This document shows, one piece after another, positions 46,601-58,432 of a DNA stretch of 64,000 bases. The translations under genes and the position numbers were made by a program. The notes beneath the pieces are model-generated. The model was not told where the DNA came from. It was given only the letters and a program-made list of their open reading frames with translations, and did not search any database. The stretch is from Mimachlamys varia. Its lineage: Eukaryota; Mollusca; Bivalvia; Pectinida; Pectinidae. Position 1 is the stretch's first letter. The number at the start of each line of letters is the position of its first letter. The stretch lies in NCBI GenBank assembly GCA_947623455.1, contig OX392538.1, positions 24,613,001 through 24,677,000 on the forward strand, written 5' to 3'.

Positions 46601-49600
46601 GTTTCACCTTCTTTAACACCAAATGGAAGTTAGATTTTATGAAGAATCAAAACAAGCAGTAACAAAAGATTAATTGAATGATTCCTCGTGCACTGTTTTC
46701 AATACCATTGTGTTTTGTTCGACAATGCATTGTATTGAAAAGGAACCCTATTTAAAATATTATCTTAACTTAATATACAATTGTTTTTTTTCCACAGAAA
46801 ATATGATAACTCTTACCGAAATTCAGTATTTAGATGAAGAATGTGATATATCGTGTATATTATTCATAATCACAACTGGAATGTCAGAGGGACCTGTCTT
46901 CATATTTATTACGTCATTATAAGAATTACATCAACACTTTGGTTATAACATTTTCAGCTGACATGATTACCATTCTCAGGGAGTTTTTATAAATTAAGCG
47001 CCATAGAGTAGAACATGTGTACAACCTATTGCTCTGTGAGCTACAGTGTAAGTGATCATGCAATTGAGTGATTTGTATCATCGCTACAATATAGCTCCCA
47101 ACTAAGGTTTTCATCATTAGATATTCATTATTTTTGGGGTTATTTTTAAATGGTAGATTATTGCATCGTTAAAATAGCTACAAATACTTTCAGAATTAAA
47201 ACAAGGAAAAGCTATCGATTTTTCAGTCCATTGCAATCCGTTTGGGTACATTTGTAACAAGAAAAACAATAGTATTTTTTTTTCTTAACAAAGGGTTTAG
47301 GCAAAGGCACATATTTAACTGGAGTATTATGCATCCTTCAGCAAGCAACTATTTCATACAATGAAATGAATTAGTATAAGCCTGCACTTACTTGTTGGTT
47401 ATATATCGTCTGTAAAGAGATGATAGTAACTTCCTTATTCGTTAGTCGGCTGTTTACTAATTCTATATATCCTAACTATTCTAATAAAATGAACACATTA
47501 CATACTTGCAGGTGTACAGACGAAACGTTATTGTTGTCCACTCGTTGACAAACTCCATTGTAGACGACGAGGTCAGATACTTTCCCAAAATGTTCCCCAT
47601 CATTACTGACCCCTATTGACCAACGCTGGGCGAATCCGTCACTGACTGAAAGACTTCGTGTATGCGGTAACGGACAGAATACCTCCATCAGTGTGTTAAA
47701 TTCACCGGGAGCTGTCATATTCATATAGAAATCTTCTGCACCATCAATGTATACCTGAAAGCAAAAGTTATAGTTATAGTACTTAATCCAGCAACAACGA
47801 CGGGCTTAGGTTAGTTACACCGCTAAAGAAGGTACATGTGTGGTTAAAATGTTCCATACGGGTTTATAATATAAAATAAAATAAGAGAATACCGAAGCGT
47901 CAACATAGTCATAATCCAAACTCAAAATCGATTAAACCAGGGGCAAAATTTGAACAAAGGAAAGATTTACATGGAGACCCTTGCAAAAGTAGAATATAAT
48001 AAGACCAGATGTTCCGGAAGAGTAAGCGTCTTCTGCTTCATCGACGACACCCGCCATGTAAATCTTTGTCACATCCAAGTAAACATCAAGTTCTCAAAAA
48101 ATGAGAACCGAGTATCATTGTCAATCACAACAAGTAAACACACTAATGAGCATACTCAAAAACGTCCATCTTCATATCACTTAAAGATACAGAATATTTC
48201 AGAATGAGACAAAGATGGCGACCATAAAACTTTAAATATCATTAAATATCATTAAAAGACTGAGAAAAACTTTAGACTTAGGAAAACTACATAAAGAGCT
48301 AGAGTGAAAATACCTGCCGAATTAAAAAAAGTGTTTGCACTCAGCAAAAGCGTTATGCAAGTTGAAGCTATTAAACGACCAAGACAGTAGTAAATAGCAT
48401 ATTCACCTTTACTATATAAACATGACATTCTTTAAATTGTGTTATGTTTCTGTTGGAGGCATAGAGTCGCAATTAACCGACATTGAAATACAGTTTATGT
48501 ACTTACAGTATATATAGTGAAATGACAAGTAAGGGTAGCAGTATCGATGAATGTCCCTCCTTCAACAGTCGCCTTAGAACAATCGGTGAGATCACAAGTG
48601 CTATTTGTGTCAAGGTTTACGTCATGTATATCTGGAGGCATCCGAACGTCTAGAGAACAATCGGCATTTCCGAAATAGGAAGTACACACACATGTACCTA
48701 AAACGAGCAAATAAACAGTAAACAAGTTTAATGGTAATTTTGAATACTTTAAAAATAGTATTGGTCATCTATAACGTATGGTTAATAGTTGGGCATGATT
48801 TATTGAAAAAGGCGACCTTCTTGTTCAAAACACTTACCATTATGACACTGTCCATGTCCATTACACTCGTTAGGACACGCGATCTCTTTGATTTGCTGAG
48901 CAATGGAAGGTTTGTCGGGTGAGTCCTCTTCCTGGTACGTGGTGTTTTGCTTCAGTTCCTTCAGACAGACGGATTTCAGGGATTCTCTCGCGGATGAAGC
49001 CCACATCGTTGTCTGGGTAGCCTATCATTTAAACGTAACACGTCAATTTTGTTAAATATAATTCATGGTCAACATTCCGTTTAAAAATCATAGATTAGGT
49101 GACCCACCGGCTTTTCTATAATTTGTTTATAGAGTTTGATGTCTCTTGTTTTGCAACTTCCCTTTACAAACCCACACAAGTCATTTAAAAAAAAAAACAT
49201 TTCAAAGTGTTTCGGGTGTAGAAATGATAATTAAAATTCTTAACCATTCTTCGTCCTATAAACTGTTTTAAAAGTTATCATGTCAAACTATGCTTATAAA
49301 TTCAACGCGATCTTATGACATGCAATCGTCTTCAATTACAAGTAATTAATCAATGTACATTTATCAAATACTTGACTTCAAAGGGAGACAACTCATATAG
49401 TGTTTAGTTTATTGGTCGTGTAATGCTAGAAATTATTATCGATATATATTTATTTGTGTGTATGTAGGTATGTGTATATTGTCAGATTCCACATTTTCCT
49501 ACTTCATATGTACATTTGTAAGAAGAGATCTTCAATAGATTCTTGCCTGTAACCCGAATTATTTGTGAAATAATTATTGGCCAGTAAGATATTCATCATT

Positions 49601-52600
49601 GAATCAAAGGGGGCAAGTGAATCCTGATGAATGGATCAGTTATACCAACCATAATATCCAGAACACAAGTATCAATAGAATTGGCCGGGTCTGTTGCTGG
49701 AACTTGTTTGGAACAGGCGTCAAATGAAGTGGAACCTTTCATAAAGTGTTCACAATAAGCAGTGGCTGTCGACATGTTCCAGATCTGTTGCTGGGGACTC
49801 ACCTGTAGACGAGATACAGTCGGGATTTTTCGTTTTAAATAGTTAAAATCTAAATTAAGCAGATCGTGTGTCGAATAAGCAGAACTACAACAAAATTTGC
49901 TAAAATTGCAAAACAAAACATGTTTATTTTGTTTCTATAAACACAGTATGCATTCAACTTATGGTAAGTACAAAGAGACAACACGGACATTTTATATGTA
50001 AGAATACCACAATAATAATATATAAAGAAAATAAGATGGTTTTCTATACTTACAATAGAAGACTGGGTTGTGTGGTGAATGTCAGAGATCGGGCGTAACG
50101 ACCTTGACCTTTTTAGCTTGCATCCTTTCTGTTTAACCATTGGTGTTTCGTCGTCCCTCACACACGTTGCTATGGCACCATGTGTACACGAAATGTTGCG
50201 TGACGGTCCATTACACGTGCAAAACCGTGTATTTTCTGTTTTATTCCACGTCGCCAACTTTGCGAGATTGTCAGCAGACATGGTAATTAGATTTTCTTCC
50301 TCGTTGGTTACACTAAGAAACAGAATATACGATTTATAATGCAGATACAAGTATCCAACCAAAGGAGGAACATAAATAATCTGTTTAATACATTGAGCAA
50401 TATACACCAGTATGCTCAGTTCAAACTAGGATGTCGTTTCCTACGGAAGTCAAAATTGCAAATGAATCAATCAAGTTATGAATATGCTATTAGATTTGCA
50501 ACAACATGTTAATTGATATGTACTCACGCAAGTGATATCACACAATAGCAAATAACTGTTTCATAAACATCAGGAGTACACTTTCTTATCAAACACTTAA
50601 CATTATTCATGATTGAAATATAAGGATTGTACCTCAGCTTTACTGCATTTACGGTAGTTTGCCCGCAGTTGGCAACGAACACATTATATTGTACACGTCA
50701 GCGATCTATACTGAATGCTACCGTATACGCAGTCAAAATGAGGTGCAATCCACATATTTGAATTATAAGTAACATTTACTATATATGCTATACGAAGAAA
50801 GAACATTATAGGCGGGTTGCTACAATGGCAACTACGATAGCCATGTTTGCTAAGATAATATTAAGTCCGAATGAATCTTCATCGATATCTTGGTAAGTTT
50901 AGTAAATACGCAGCAAAAAACAATATTTTGTTTTTCAATCACAAGTGAATTTTTGATTTAATCATATGACTTTGTTGTAACATCTCGAACATAATTTTAC
51001 ACTAACAAGTGTCGTTATGCTATCACATCGACACGTTTAACTTGTAGTGATGAGGTCAAACTTTACAACGAAAAGTTGTCTTTGTTTGCATTACCGTCAT
51101 ATGAATAGAAAATGAAGTTTACCAGCATCCATTTATTAGCAATTAGATTTAACGGATCCCAAATGTGACCACGTTTAAGTAATATGAAGAAACCAAACAA
51201 TGGCTGCCATCGAATGATTCTCGTTTTGAAGCATGAACAGAGCTGTATTTGAAACATAATCTACAAAGAAGTTTTCAATTGCGTATACGTTTATTTATAC
51301 GCAGTCAGTGTTGAAAAGGATGAAGGAATTGATGTGAATACATATATTGATATAAACGTGCATAAAAAATTAAACATATGTGCAAATTCACTGTACCTCC
51401 AAGACTTTGCAAATACATTATTATCTCCGGTAACCTGTCCATCTGGTGTTGTAAAATCGTCGTCCGTTTGTCCGTTTAGCGTTCCACATAGCCCACGTGT
51501 GTGGAACGTGTCAGCAGCCGATGGAAACATGTGAATGTCCAATACGTCCTTGCCAGTGTAATGATAAAGTCCGGCACTCAAGTAGGTTCCACTTGGCAAA
51601 TAAATCTAAGTAGAAATAAGGTCATATGTTTGAGAAAAAAAATGTTCAAACAATAGGATTATTGTTTGGCCTTTTTGCCTTCTTAGGTTCTTCGAACAAA
51701 GAATAAGAAGGTAAAACTATCAGGTTTACCTTTTAGTTTTATCTTTTGTGCAGACATTCGTTCTAAATAGACTCATCTAGATATTCACCTAAAACTTTCT
51801 TCACCATACCATATGCAAAAATGTATATATCATACGGTAAAATATAAGGAAAATTGTGCTATTTATGTTATCGTTCCCAGTACAGTAAATACCATAAGTT
51901 ATTTGATTGAATTGCCAGTAAAGGTATTAATATTATGTTAAATTCCAACATTATACATAGCAATGGGCACAAAACATTATATGATGTTAAGTGTATTGAC
52001 TTTGGAAAATAAATGTTCCCGAGTTAACATGCAAGGTTAATCAAAATACCTTATATAAATTTTCGTTGATTTTCCTGACGTCCAGTATGTGGTCTTCACA
52101 TGTGCGGAATTCAAATATGGGGCGATATAATCCCGGGCACCTGTCAATGACGAAGACATCTCCACCTGTCCGCACGGCAATAGCACATACACAAAACACG
52201 TGAGCCGGAGGGTTACATGGTGTCACTTTCATTTGCACCTTTTAAAAAACATAGTACCTCCATATACGACAATACAAAGTTCGAGAAGTTTCCAATAACT
52301 GTATATCTTTTATTTCATTATGTTGTTTTTAAAGGAATCACGCACGTTATCTTAAGTATATGTTACTGAAATGATTGGACGAATACGAATATTTTATAAA
52401 TTACCACTATATCTATTTACAAGATAGTGTAATTTGAGTTTTTTGTTGTTCATTGAAAAGTAAAAATAAAGTTGGGAAAATATGTAGAAGCTGTTTCAAA
52501 TCACAGAATGTTTTTATACCATTTTAATCTAAAAAGGACACAGTCCGGCGATATAAACTGTAGTGTTAAACATGTTTTTTGTTCTTCAAATATAGAAATA

Positions 52601-55600
52601 TATATATTAATTTTCACGTTACCTGGACTTTTTTATTCGGATCATCATTTTCATAAAAGATGAAAGTTCCAATATTTTGATTCTCGTAGTTCCTGCAAAG
52701 AGTATGGCAGTGGTTATTATGATGCTTCTTTTCTTGAACATTGCAAAATACATAGTATAAGACCTTTATTTCACATATGAAAGTATATTGTGATATTATA
52801 CCAAAACCTCTCTTGACTAAGAGAAACAATTTATAGTGTATATTTCGGAAAAAAGGCATGATATATGTTCAATAATAAGATAAGCGTAACAACGAAAATC
52901 TGAAGTCACTTAACTATTATTATATTACCTGCCATCAAACGTTTTCATGTGGGGGTCACAGATGGCATGACATTCTTTTCCCTTCCACAGGTGTGTGTTG
53001 TCGTCCATTATAACCTATTGTAACGTACAACCGAAACACTATGATTCAAAACAAGCACTTGATAATTTATAAACGGACAAACTTAAAGGACGAGATTGAC
53101 GATTGTGAAAGAAAAAAAAATTCCAATGTCTACGCCGCACATTTTGAATAATACGATTTACAAAAAAAAAAAAAAAAGAAAAAAGAAAAATAAAGAAACA
53201 AAGAACGTTAATGCAATGTCGCACATTGCACATTCAATATTATTATACGTAATACATATGTAAGACAGATGAAATAACTGTCAATTAAGACTAATACATA
53301 TCACTACTGACTGACAAGTGTATTATATATGTATACATGCCTTTTGATATACGTATAAATGTACACTGTACAAACAAAACCTAAACAAGTCTATGTTTGA
53401 TCCTTGGATGGCTTTTGTCATCACAGATAGAAGTCCACGTACAGATTAACATAAATATACATTGAACTAGTACAAAATGCAACCCAACTAGATCTGTGGT
53501 GAACAATTTGACGGGCTTTTCATATCTATGACCGATTTAGACTTTGGTGAAAGGGAGGTAATTCTTACATAATTGAAACAGGTTTTTTATGTAAAATGAA
53601 AGGGGAAATCTCAAATGGCGTACACAGTACGAAATGCAAACACATTTATTAAAAGTCACAAAGCTCACGTTGACATCACCCAGGACGACGTTGCTCCAGA
53701 TGGGGTGATAGTCGTTGACAGCCGTACGGAGACTGACTCTGTAACTATCCGGGTGTCCGTTGTACGTCTGATCGTCCAACCATGCGATGTAGATCTTGTG
53801 TTCCTGGTCCCACTCGTCATGGCGGATGTGTTTACCACATGTCTGAGCTCCAGTAGGCACAACGGCCCCAATACTGCCTCTGCGGATACAACACAAAAAC
53901 TAAATGCTGAGTGGTTGCTCAATGTACGCGATTTATCTTTGTTTGTTAAAGTTGTTTCGGCAAAACGCATTTGCTTACTGTCTCTGTTTGTGTTTGGGTC
54001 CTGTTTTCAGGGAGGAGTTGCTCAACTATTTGATTTGCTTAATCAATATTTAATGGCATTTTTCAACCTTTATTAATTTTGTCAATATACAAGGTTCAAT
54101 CCCACAATTTTACACGTTGATTAACCTTTTTAGACAGCTGAAATCTAGAAAGTTGTAATTAGTTCAATGGTTTGGTTTTGAAAACAAAGGAAAATTTGCA
54201 ATTATCACGGATTAATCGCATTTGAACAACTGCACCCAGGTACCTTCATAACACGTATATGTGTGGATACAATTTATTCCGTCTTGGGAAATCTCTCTAT
54301 CATCTATCGTTTTTATTAGAACGTACACCTCTACTGGAATCACACCATCTGTGTATCATAATTGTACATTTATACGTTTTTACCTGTACTTTATTCCTGT
54401 CATTCGTCATGGAGACATATAGAAAGGTACGTGTATCTTTTTACGCAAATCTTGATCCATAAACTGATACATGTATCTTGTGTGTTAGCTGGTACCTTAC
54501 CTACATTTGTACGTCTCAGGAAGAATAAGTTCTACCACCACTTCGCAGCCATCTTGATATAACGCCGGACAGCCAACAGGTACCGTAGGTTTCACCACAA
54601 TGTAGGCAGTGGGTGAATCTCTGTGTAGAGTTACAGTTTTGGTAGCCTAGGTAAAACATAATATTTTTAATAATGCAGAATATCAAATTTATCCCAATTT
54701 TCGAATCATAATTTTCCAATGACATCAATAAAATAAGGCCAACTGAAATATGTATGTATTGTTATGATGTATTGAATTAAAGAATGCGTTTGGGCTCCCA
54801 GAAATCTGGTGTTTCCCTCAATGGAAAGATGACAACGTTTATTTCTTTAGCTGAATTGTTTCCATGAAGTGTATTTTTAATTTATTTTTTGTTAAGACCA
54901 TCTTCTCATTTCAAAACGGCATACATTACGTTTAAAATAAAAGCAATTTGGCAAAACTATATTTTTGTGTTTATACCCTAATGCCAGCATAGAATGGATC
55001 ACTCCTCGGGGACAACATTCCAGGGAGGTCATGTAGTGTCACACGGGTCCTCACAGCGCAGGTCACCTACAATATGTATAGTCATTGTAAAAAGTGTGTT
55101 AGGGAGCACCGACTTGTGTCTATTTGATCCATTTGATATTTCTCTATCTTCTGTTGACGAATTATGTTTTGAATATTTCTTTTTCCCAAAGATTCTTAAT
55201 GAATTTTACACAAAGGTTCAATGCATTTAATAACAGAATGTAAATACGATTTACAAATTCCAGGCACAGTATTAATCATTTGCACGAAACGAGTTCACAT
55301 GTCAGACTTAACAAACTTGATAAAAATGCACACTAATGATATCAATTATAATTCTATTTTTAGTGATTTATATTGGCACCGGAAAGGTATTATAGACTAT
55401 TAGTCTTGCAATGTCGAAAATTGATTGACAACTCATTTAGGTACGTGTAGTTCACGAAGATATTTACATTGACTCCAAGTTTTTCCAATTGACCTTGTCC
55501 TTCTTCCAAAACCAATTGTTCTATTCCCGTCCTATTAGCAATCATGGTTTCATTGATTGCCTTCCCATCAATATACCATATAACTTCGTACAGGAGATCC

Positions 55601-58432
55601 TCACTCAGCAGTGTGAAGTCACAGATAAACTGTAGACTTTGTATGTCCACAAGGAAGACAGGACTTATCTTGTTGACCAGCGAAACATTCACGGTAGGTT
55701 TATGAATTTCAAACTTCGGTGGCAAAGCTTTAAAAAAAACAAAAACAATGTTTTTACCATTTGATTTATTCATTAGTGATTTGAAAAACTGGAGGAAGAC
55801 GTAAGATAAAATTTTATTTTTTTACGTAAATAGAAAAAAAATCATCTCTCACTCAAGCATTAATAAAACCCAGACATGTTTGTTTAAAAAAAACCTCTTG
55901 CACCTACTGAATTGATTCTCTGTCTGTGTTTTCGTTTTAAATATACAAGTACGAACATTACTTACTATTGTCTGGATACACTAAAAAGTAAAACAATAGA
56001 CTATCATCAATAAATTATTCAAAATATCTTTCAAACAATGAAATGTAGTCTAAGTAAAATATGGCCTAAGCAATGTCCCTCTGTTGTGAATGTACTTATT
56101 GAGATTTAGTTTAGGGTCACATGATTCACATACAAATTTATAAAACTATACATTTTGTTCAAAAACACGTCGTTTTAATATAAACAAAAACGTGTTAATA
56201 TAGAGTATGCCCAGTTAATTGGTAACGGATTCTTCACACAATTTCAATTCCTACGAATGTTAGTGCAATGTGAAGAAGATACTCAAAAGACTTAATATTG
56301 GTGTTTGACTAAAAACATCTATATTTGATGGCATGAACAAGGCAACTATTGGTCGTAATTCATGTAGTAAATATTTTACAAAATGTGTTTGTTTTCGACC
56401 CAACGAAACCGTATCAATCGTGCGCGAATAGCCAAAAGGTACAGATGCATGCCTTTTATAGGCAAAATGTGTATTATACCAAACACCTTATACACAACCA
56501 TGTTTTTTCATAGTTAGATTTAATCAAATAATCACTGAACGATATAGCTAAAGGTCGTATTTGTTCCGTTTCGTGAGAATGTCCTGAATGATTTGTGTAC
56601 GCTAACTAAAAAAGGCTTTCTTAAAATAGCTGCCTCTTGTTTACATTTAAAGTCGGGTGTTTGATTTTAGTAAACACAAAAAAAGAAGCAAGAATATAAA
56701 CAGCAATAAGAATAAACCACTCCTGTGCGTATCGCCATATTTAACTTATACATTTGCATCACAAGTTTATTAAAAGCAAGAGACAATTAGATAATCGAGT
56801 TGGATTTTATAAAAGTTATGTTTGGGGTTAAAGGTGAAATAACACACACGCATGCCAGTTTGATTAAATTGTTCTTGAAAAGAAGAACAGAAGAATTAAT
56901 GAACTTACAAAAGCAGTATGCTGACGAAGTACTGGCTGGTCTTTGAAGGAAGTAAACTGAGAAATCTTGACACTTTTTTATCTTGATGTTCATCGGATGT
57001 TGACAAAGACTACCAAATCCCACAGTACAGGCAACCCTGTCGACAATTCCATCCTGTCGCTGTGGTAAACTTCCTGGGAAACACATTGCAAAAATGCTAA
57101 AAAAACCCATCTCACCAATATACTTGTCAACAAAAGATAATGAAATATTAATTTATTAATGTCATATTTGGATATTTAGTTTGTGTGATATATTAGAAGA
57201 TATTCATTCACAAATATGTTATTAGCAACTATATTTTCCATTTTGTTTTCTAATCAAACATCACTAGGTATTCTAGATGTCGAAAAGACCAGCACCAATA
57301 TAATTATGTGCACATTGCTCATGCTACGTCAATATTGATCAATATTTCATAAACTCGTATCAGAAATAACAAACACAATACACAAATTATGGAATTTTAA
57401 ACCATTTCCATGGCAAATAGTGATGTTTCTTCGACGAAATAAAACTCACCTTTTAAATAGATGGGGAAGACCGTTCCGCAAGCCTTGAGTTCATGTATTA
57501 ATGACACGTTGTTCAACATGTGCTGGGATTCCACCTTGTACCATGCCCCTCCAGCGGGGATATTGTAGTGGTCATCAATGATAGGACCACTCTGACCAAG
57601 GGTCGAATTGATACCACGTTTGTCCAGATCTGGTAGAACATTTTTGGAGTCGCAGGGGTCAGCCACTTCAACAGTGTGGACTGGAATTCAGACTTCAGTC
57701 ATAATTCAGATTGTATCTTGATGCAAGTATTTTGTAACAAATTTTATTCAAAACGTCAATGCTGATTAAAATTTCATTCTTTGTTTATTATTTGCTCTTA
57801 GTTATACTTTTTGAATAGGTTTACTTCAGTGAGACGGTCGCATTTGTTGGATTGCCGTCTTGTTATACACACGTAGTTTATCAATAGTCGTTCAAGAGAA
57901 TAGTACGAGTGCATCCTTTCATGTTTGACCTTTGGCAATTGCTTTATTAAATAGTGGTAGTTTAGAAAATACGTAAGCTCATTTCAAGTGTTTATGAAAA
58001 CAAGCCATAAATAAAACAAGCATAAGATCAGTGAGACAATATCTTGATAGCAGGTCTATAAAGGAATTTTCAAGGTAATTAAACAGCAATAAAACTTATT
58101 GAATTAGCATAAAAACAAGTGTTAACTGCTTTATATCCATAGCGAAAATTTGTGAAATACTAAATTATAAACAACACGAACCATACAGAGCTAAATCAAA
58201 CTACTTGACAAAAAAGCAGACGACAAGACTTTAGGAGTATTGTTGCCTCCATTTAGGTGTGCAAAATAAGTAAGAAATACAATAAGTCTCTTTAAAAATG
58301 TATATATGTATATTCATGTACTTTATTATAAAACAAACGTTACGACACTTAAACACCAAAACACTTACCGAAAGTAAGAAGACCAATCTCCAATAGATGT
58401 ATTAACACTACTTTGTAATTGCACCAATACAT
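32557..58432 (-). CDS. VWDE-like secreted protein (VWD and EGF domains), internally duplicated
   Basis: A 39-exon gene on the minus strand; exons total 5,877 nt (1,958 residues plus stop), all borders GT..AG with consistent phase. Order: signal peptide, D8C domain, 15-bp microexon, VWD-EGF unit 1, 48-bp spacer exon, VWD-EGF unit 2, third cysteine module, short linker, tentative tail. The family link is to vertebrate VWDE (von Willebrand factor D and EGF domains), an extracellular protein. Support is the VWD start CHAICDPHMKTFDGR, the VWD body GLCGTLNGQTDDDF, and the EGF-like CPNECNGHGQCHNG followed by a CDLTDC-type module. The exons join in one frame across the whole span, favouring one gene over two tandem genes; a transcript is needed to be sure. 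Confidence is high to exon 34673 and low for the last four exons. Confidence 0.82.
34673..35019 (-). CDS. VWDE-like gene: third small cysteine module and linker exon
   Basis: Exons 34909-35019 and 34673-34735. The first encodes YCLINGECVADGQVKSDDNC...ACDVSV, the same pattern as the last exon of each unit (FCFI-G-C-PEG...C--C...W), so it is a third, partial copy of that module. The second encodes QDNCDGRQSNTSTFGLKNET, phase 1 in and out. The second could instead start a separate gene at an upstream ATG (MNVLCLLNTFLAQG is signal-like), but the frame also joins cleanly to unit 2. Confidence 0.65.
35298..35690. mobile_element. MITE-like repeat family 'AGAGAATAC', inverted pair of ends
   Basis: A forward end at 35298-35355 (CATAATACGAACTCAAAATC) and a reverse end at about 35455-35690 (GATATGAAGATGGACATTTG, TTGATTTTGAGTTTCG, GGGTTATTCTCT). 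Together they look like a foldback copy. It lies in the intron between 35019 and 35727 of the VWDE-like gene. Confidence 0.65.
35727..44621 (-). CDS. VWDE-like gene: VWD-EGF unit 2 (14 exons, 2,421 nt)
   Basis: Exons, in gene order: 44362-44621, 43923-44012, 43435-43580, 42678-42888, 42001-42086, 41553-41622, 41072-41260, 39911-40119, 39240-39495, 38581-38733, 37957-38140, 37241-37431, 36518-36772, 35727-35847. Exon number, phases and nearly all lengths repeat those of unit 1; only 256 versus 259 and 255 versus 249 differ. Identity is uneven: about 90% of residues in the VWD part (DEWDQEHKIYIAWLDDQTYN is identical) but about 60-65% in the EGF exon (TCACSTNFGAADCSVDIRKP). Introns do not align apart from shared repeats. 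Both copies of the C8-like exon end ATG|GTTGGT, a weak donor kept in both. Confidence 0.87.
42270..42598 (+). mobile_element. MITE-like repeat family 'AGAGAATAC', near-full copy
   Basis: Runs from ATACCGAAACGTCAACCG through CATAATCCGAACTCAAAACC, CAGGTGTTCCGGAAGA, CACCCGCCATGTACATC and CATCTTCATATCAC to ATGAGACAAAGACGGCGAC. An internal deletion removes the GAGAACCGAGT part. Intronic. Confidence 0.75.
43057..43152 (+). mobile_element. MITE-like repeat family 'AGAGAATAC', 3' fragment
   Basis: Only the distal part: GAGAACCGAGTCATTGTCAA, GAGCATACTCAAACACGTCC and CATCTTCATATCACACAAAG. Intronic. It may be the part missing from the copy at 42270. Confidence 0.7.
45259..45306 (-). CDS. VWDE-like gene: spacer exon between the two units
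   Basis: A 48-bp exon encoding ANVDCKDVIKETTTVG, phase 1 in and out. Its acceptor AAAG follows the unit 1 donor ACAG|GTAAT, and its donor GGAG|GTAATG leads into the first exon of unit 2. It joins the units in one open frame, the main evidence for a single gene. Confidence 0.7.
46046..46162 (+). mobile_element. MITE-like repeat family 'AGAGAATAC', 5' fragment
   Basis: Starts AGAGAATACAGAAACGTCAA and contains AATCAAAATCAATAAACAGG and GTGCAAAATATGAAC before breaking off close to the exon at 46173. Confidence 0.7.
46173..55727 (-). CDS. VWDE-like gene: VWD-EGF unit 1 (14 exons, 2,418 nt)
   Basis: Exons, in gene order: 55468-55727, 54977-55066, 54501-54646, 53669-53879, 52929-53014, 52623-52692, 52050-52238, 51397-51605, 50054-50312, 49650-49802, 48838-49021, 48507-48697, 47506-47754, 46173-46293. 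The unit begins KFEIHKPTVNVSL with an Ig-like stretch (YEVIWYIDGKAINETMI), then a Cys-bearing segment ending LPETYKC. The VWD domain runs over four exons (CHAICDPHMKTFDGR, FCVCAIAVRTGG, GLCGTLNGQTDDDF). Next come TENTRFCTCNGPSRNISC and a C8-like exon (SIDTCVLDI). Then come an EGF (NECNGHGQCHNG + TCVCTSYFGNADC), a NSTCDLTDC module, an NDGEHFGKVSDLVVY segment and a small module FCFIGGVCVPEG...CWIC. N-glycosylation sequons are frequent, as expected for an exported protein. Confidence 0.87.
47883..48235 (+). mobile_element. MITE-like repeat family 'AGAGAATAC', full-length reference copy
   Basis: About 350 bp: AGAGAATACCGAAGCGTCAA, AAACCAGGGGCAAAATTTG, TTTACATGGAGACCCTTGC, CAGATGTTCCGGAAGAGTAA, CATCGACGACACCCGCCATG, AAATGAGAACCGAGTATC and a GATGGCGACCATAAAAC end. 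No coding capacity. It is the most complete of at least eleven copies in this window and sits in a VWDE-like intron. Confidence 0.85.
55966..55980 (-). CDS. Candidate 15-bp microexon
   Basis: Between a TTTTACTTTTTAG acceptor and a GTAAGT donor lie 15 bases encoding LYPDN (with the flanking split codons), phase 1 in and out. The D8C exon before it ends in phase 1 and the exon after it (55727) starts in phase 1, so skipping it also keeps the frame. Unit 2 has a 48-bp exon of the same phase at the corresponding place (45259-45306). Confidence 0.5.
56909..58432 (-). CDS. VWDE-like gene: signal peptide and D8C exons
   Basis: Three exons: 58369-58432, 57450-57680 and 56909-57073, all phase 1 at their 3' ends. 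The first starts at ATG 58432 and encodes MYWCNYKVVLIHLLEIGLLT, a plausible signal peptide. The next two form a D8C domain (the eight-cysteine module of uromodulin and relatives). It begins VADPCDSKNVLPDL, continues with GGAWYKVESQHML and ELKACGTVFPIYLKG, and ends with RVACTVGFGSLCQH and KKCQDFSVYFLQRP. The start is chosen because ATG, hydrophobic core and donor follow in order and the join gives an unbroken frame. Confidence 0.82.
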
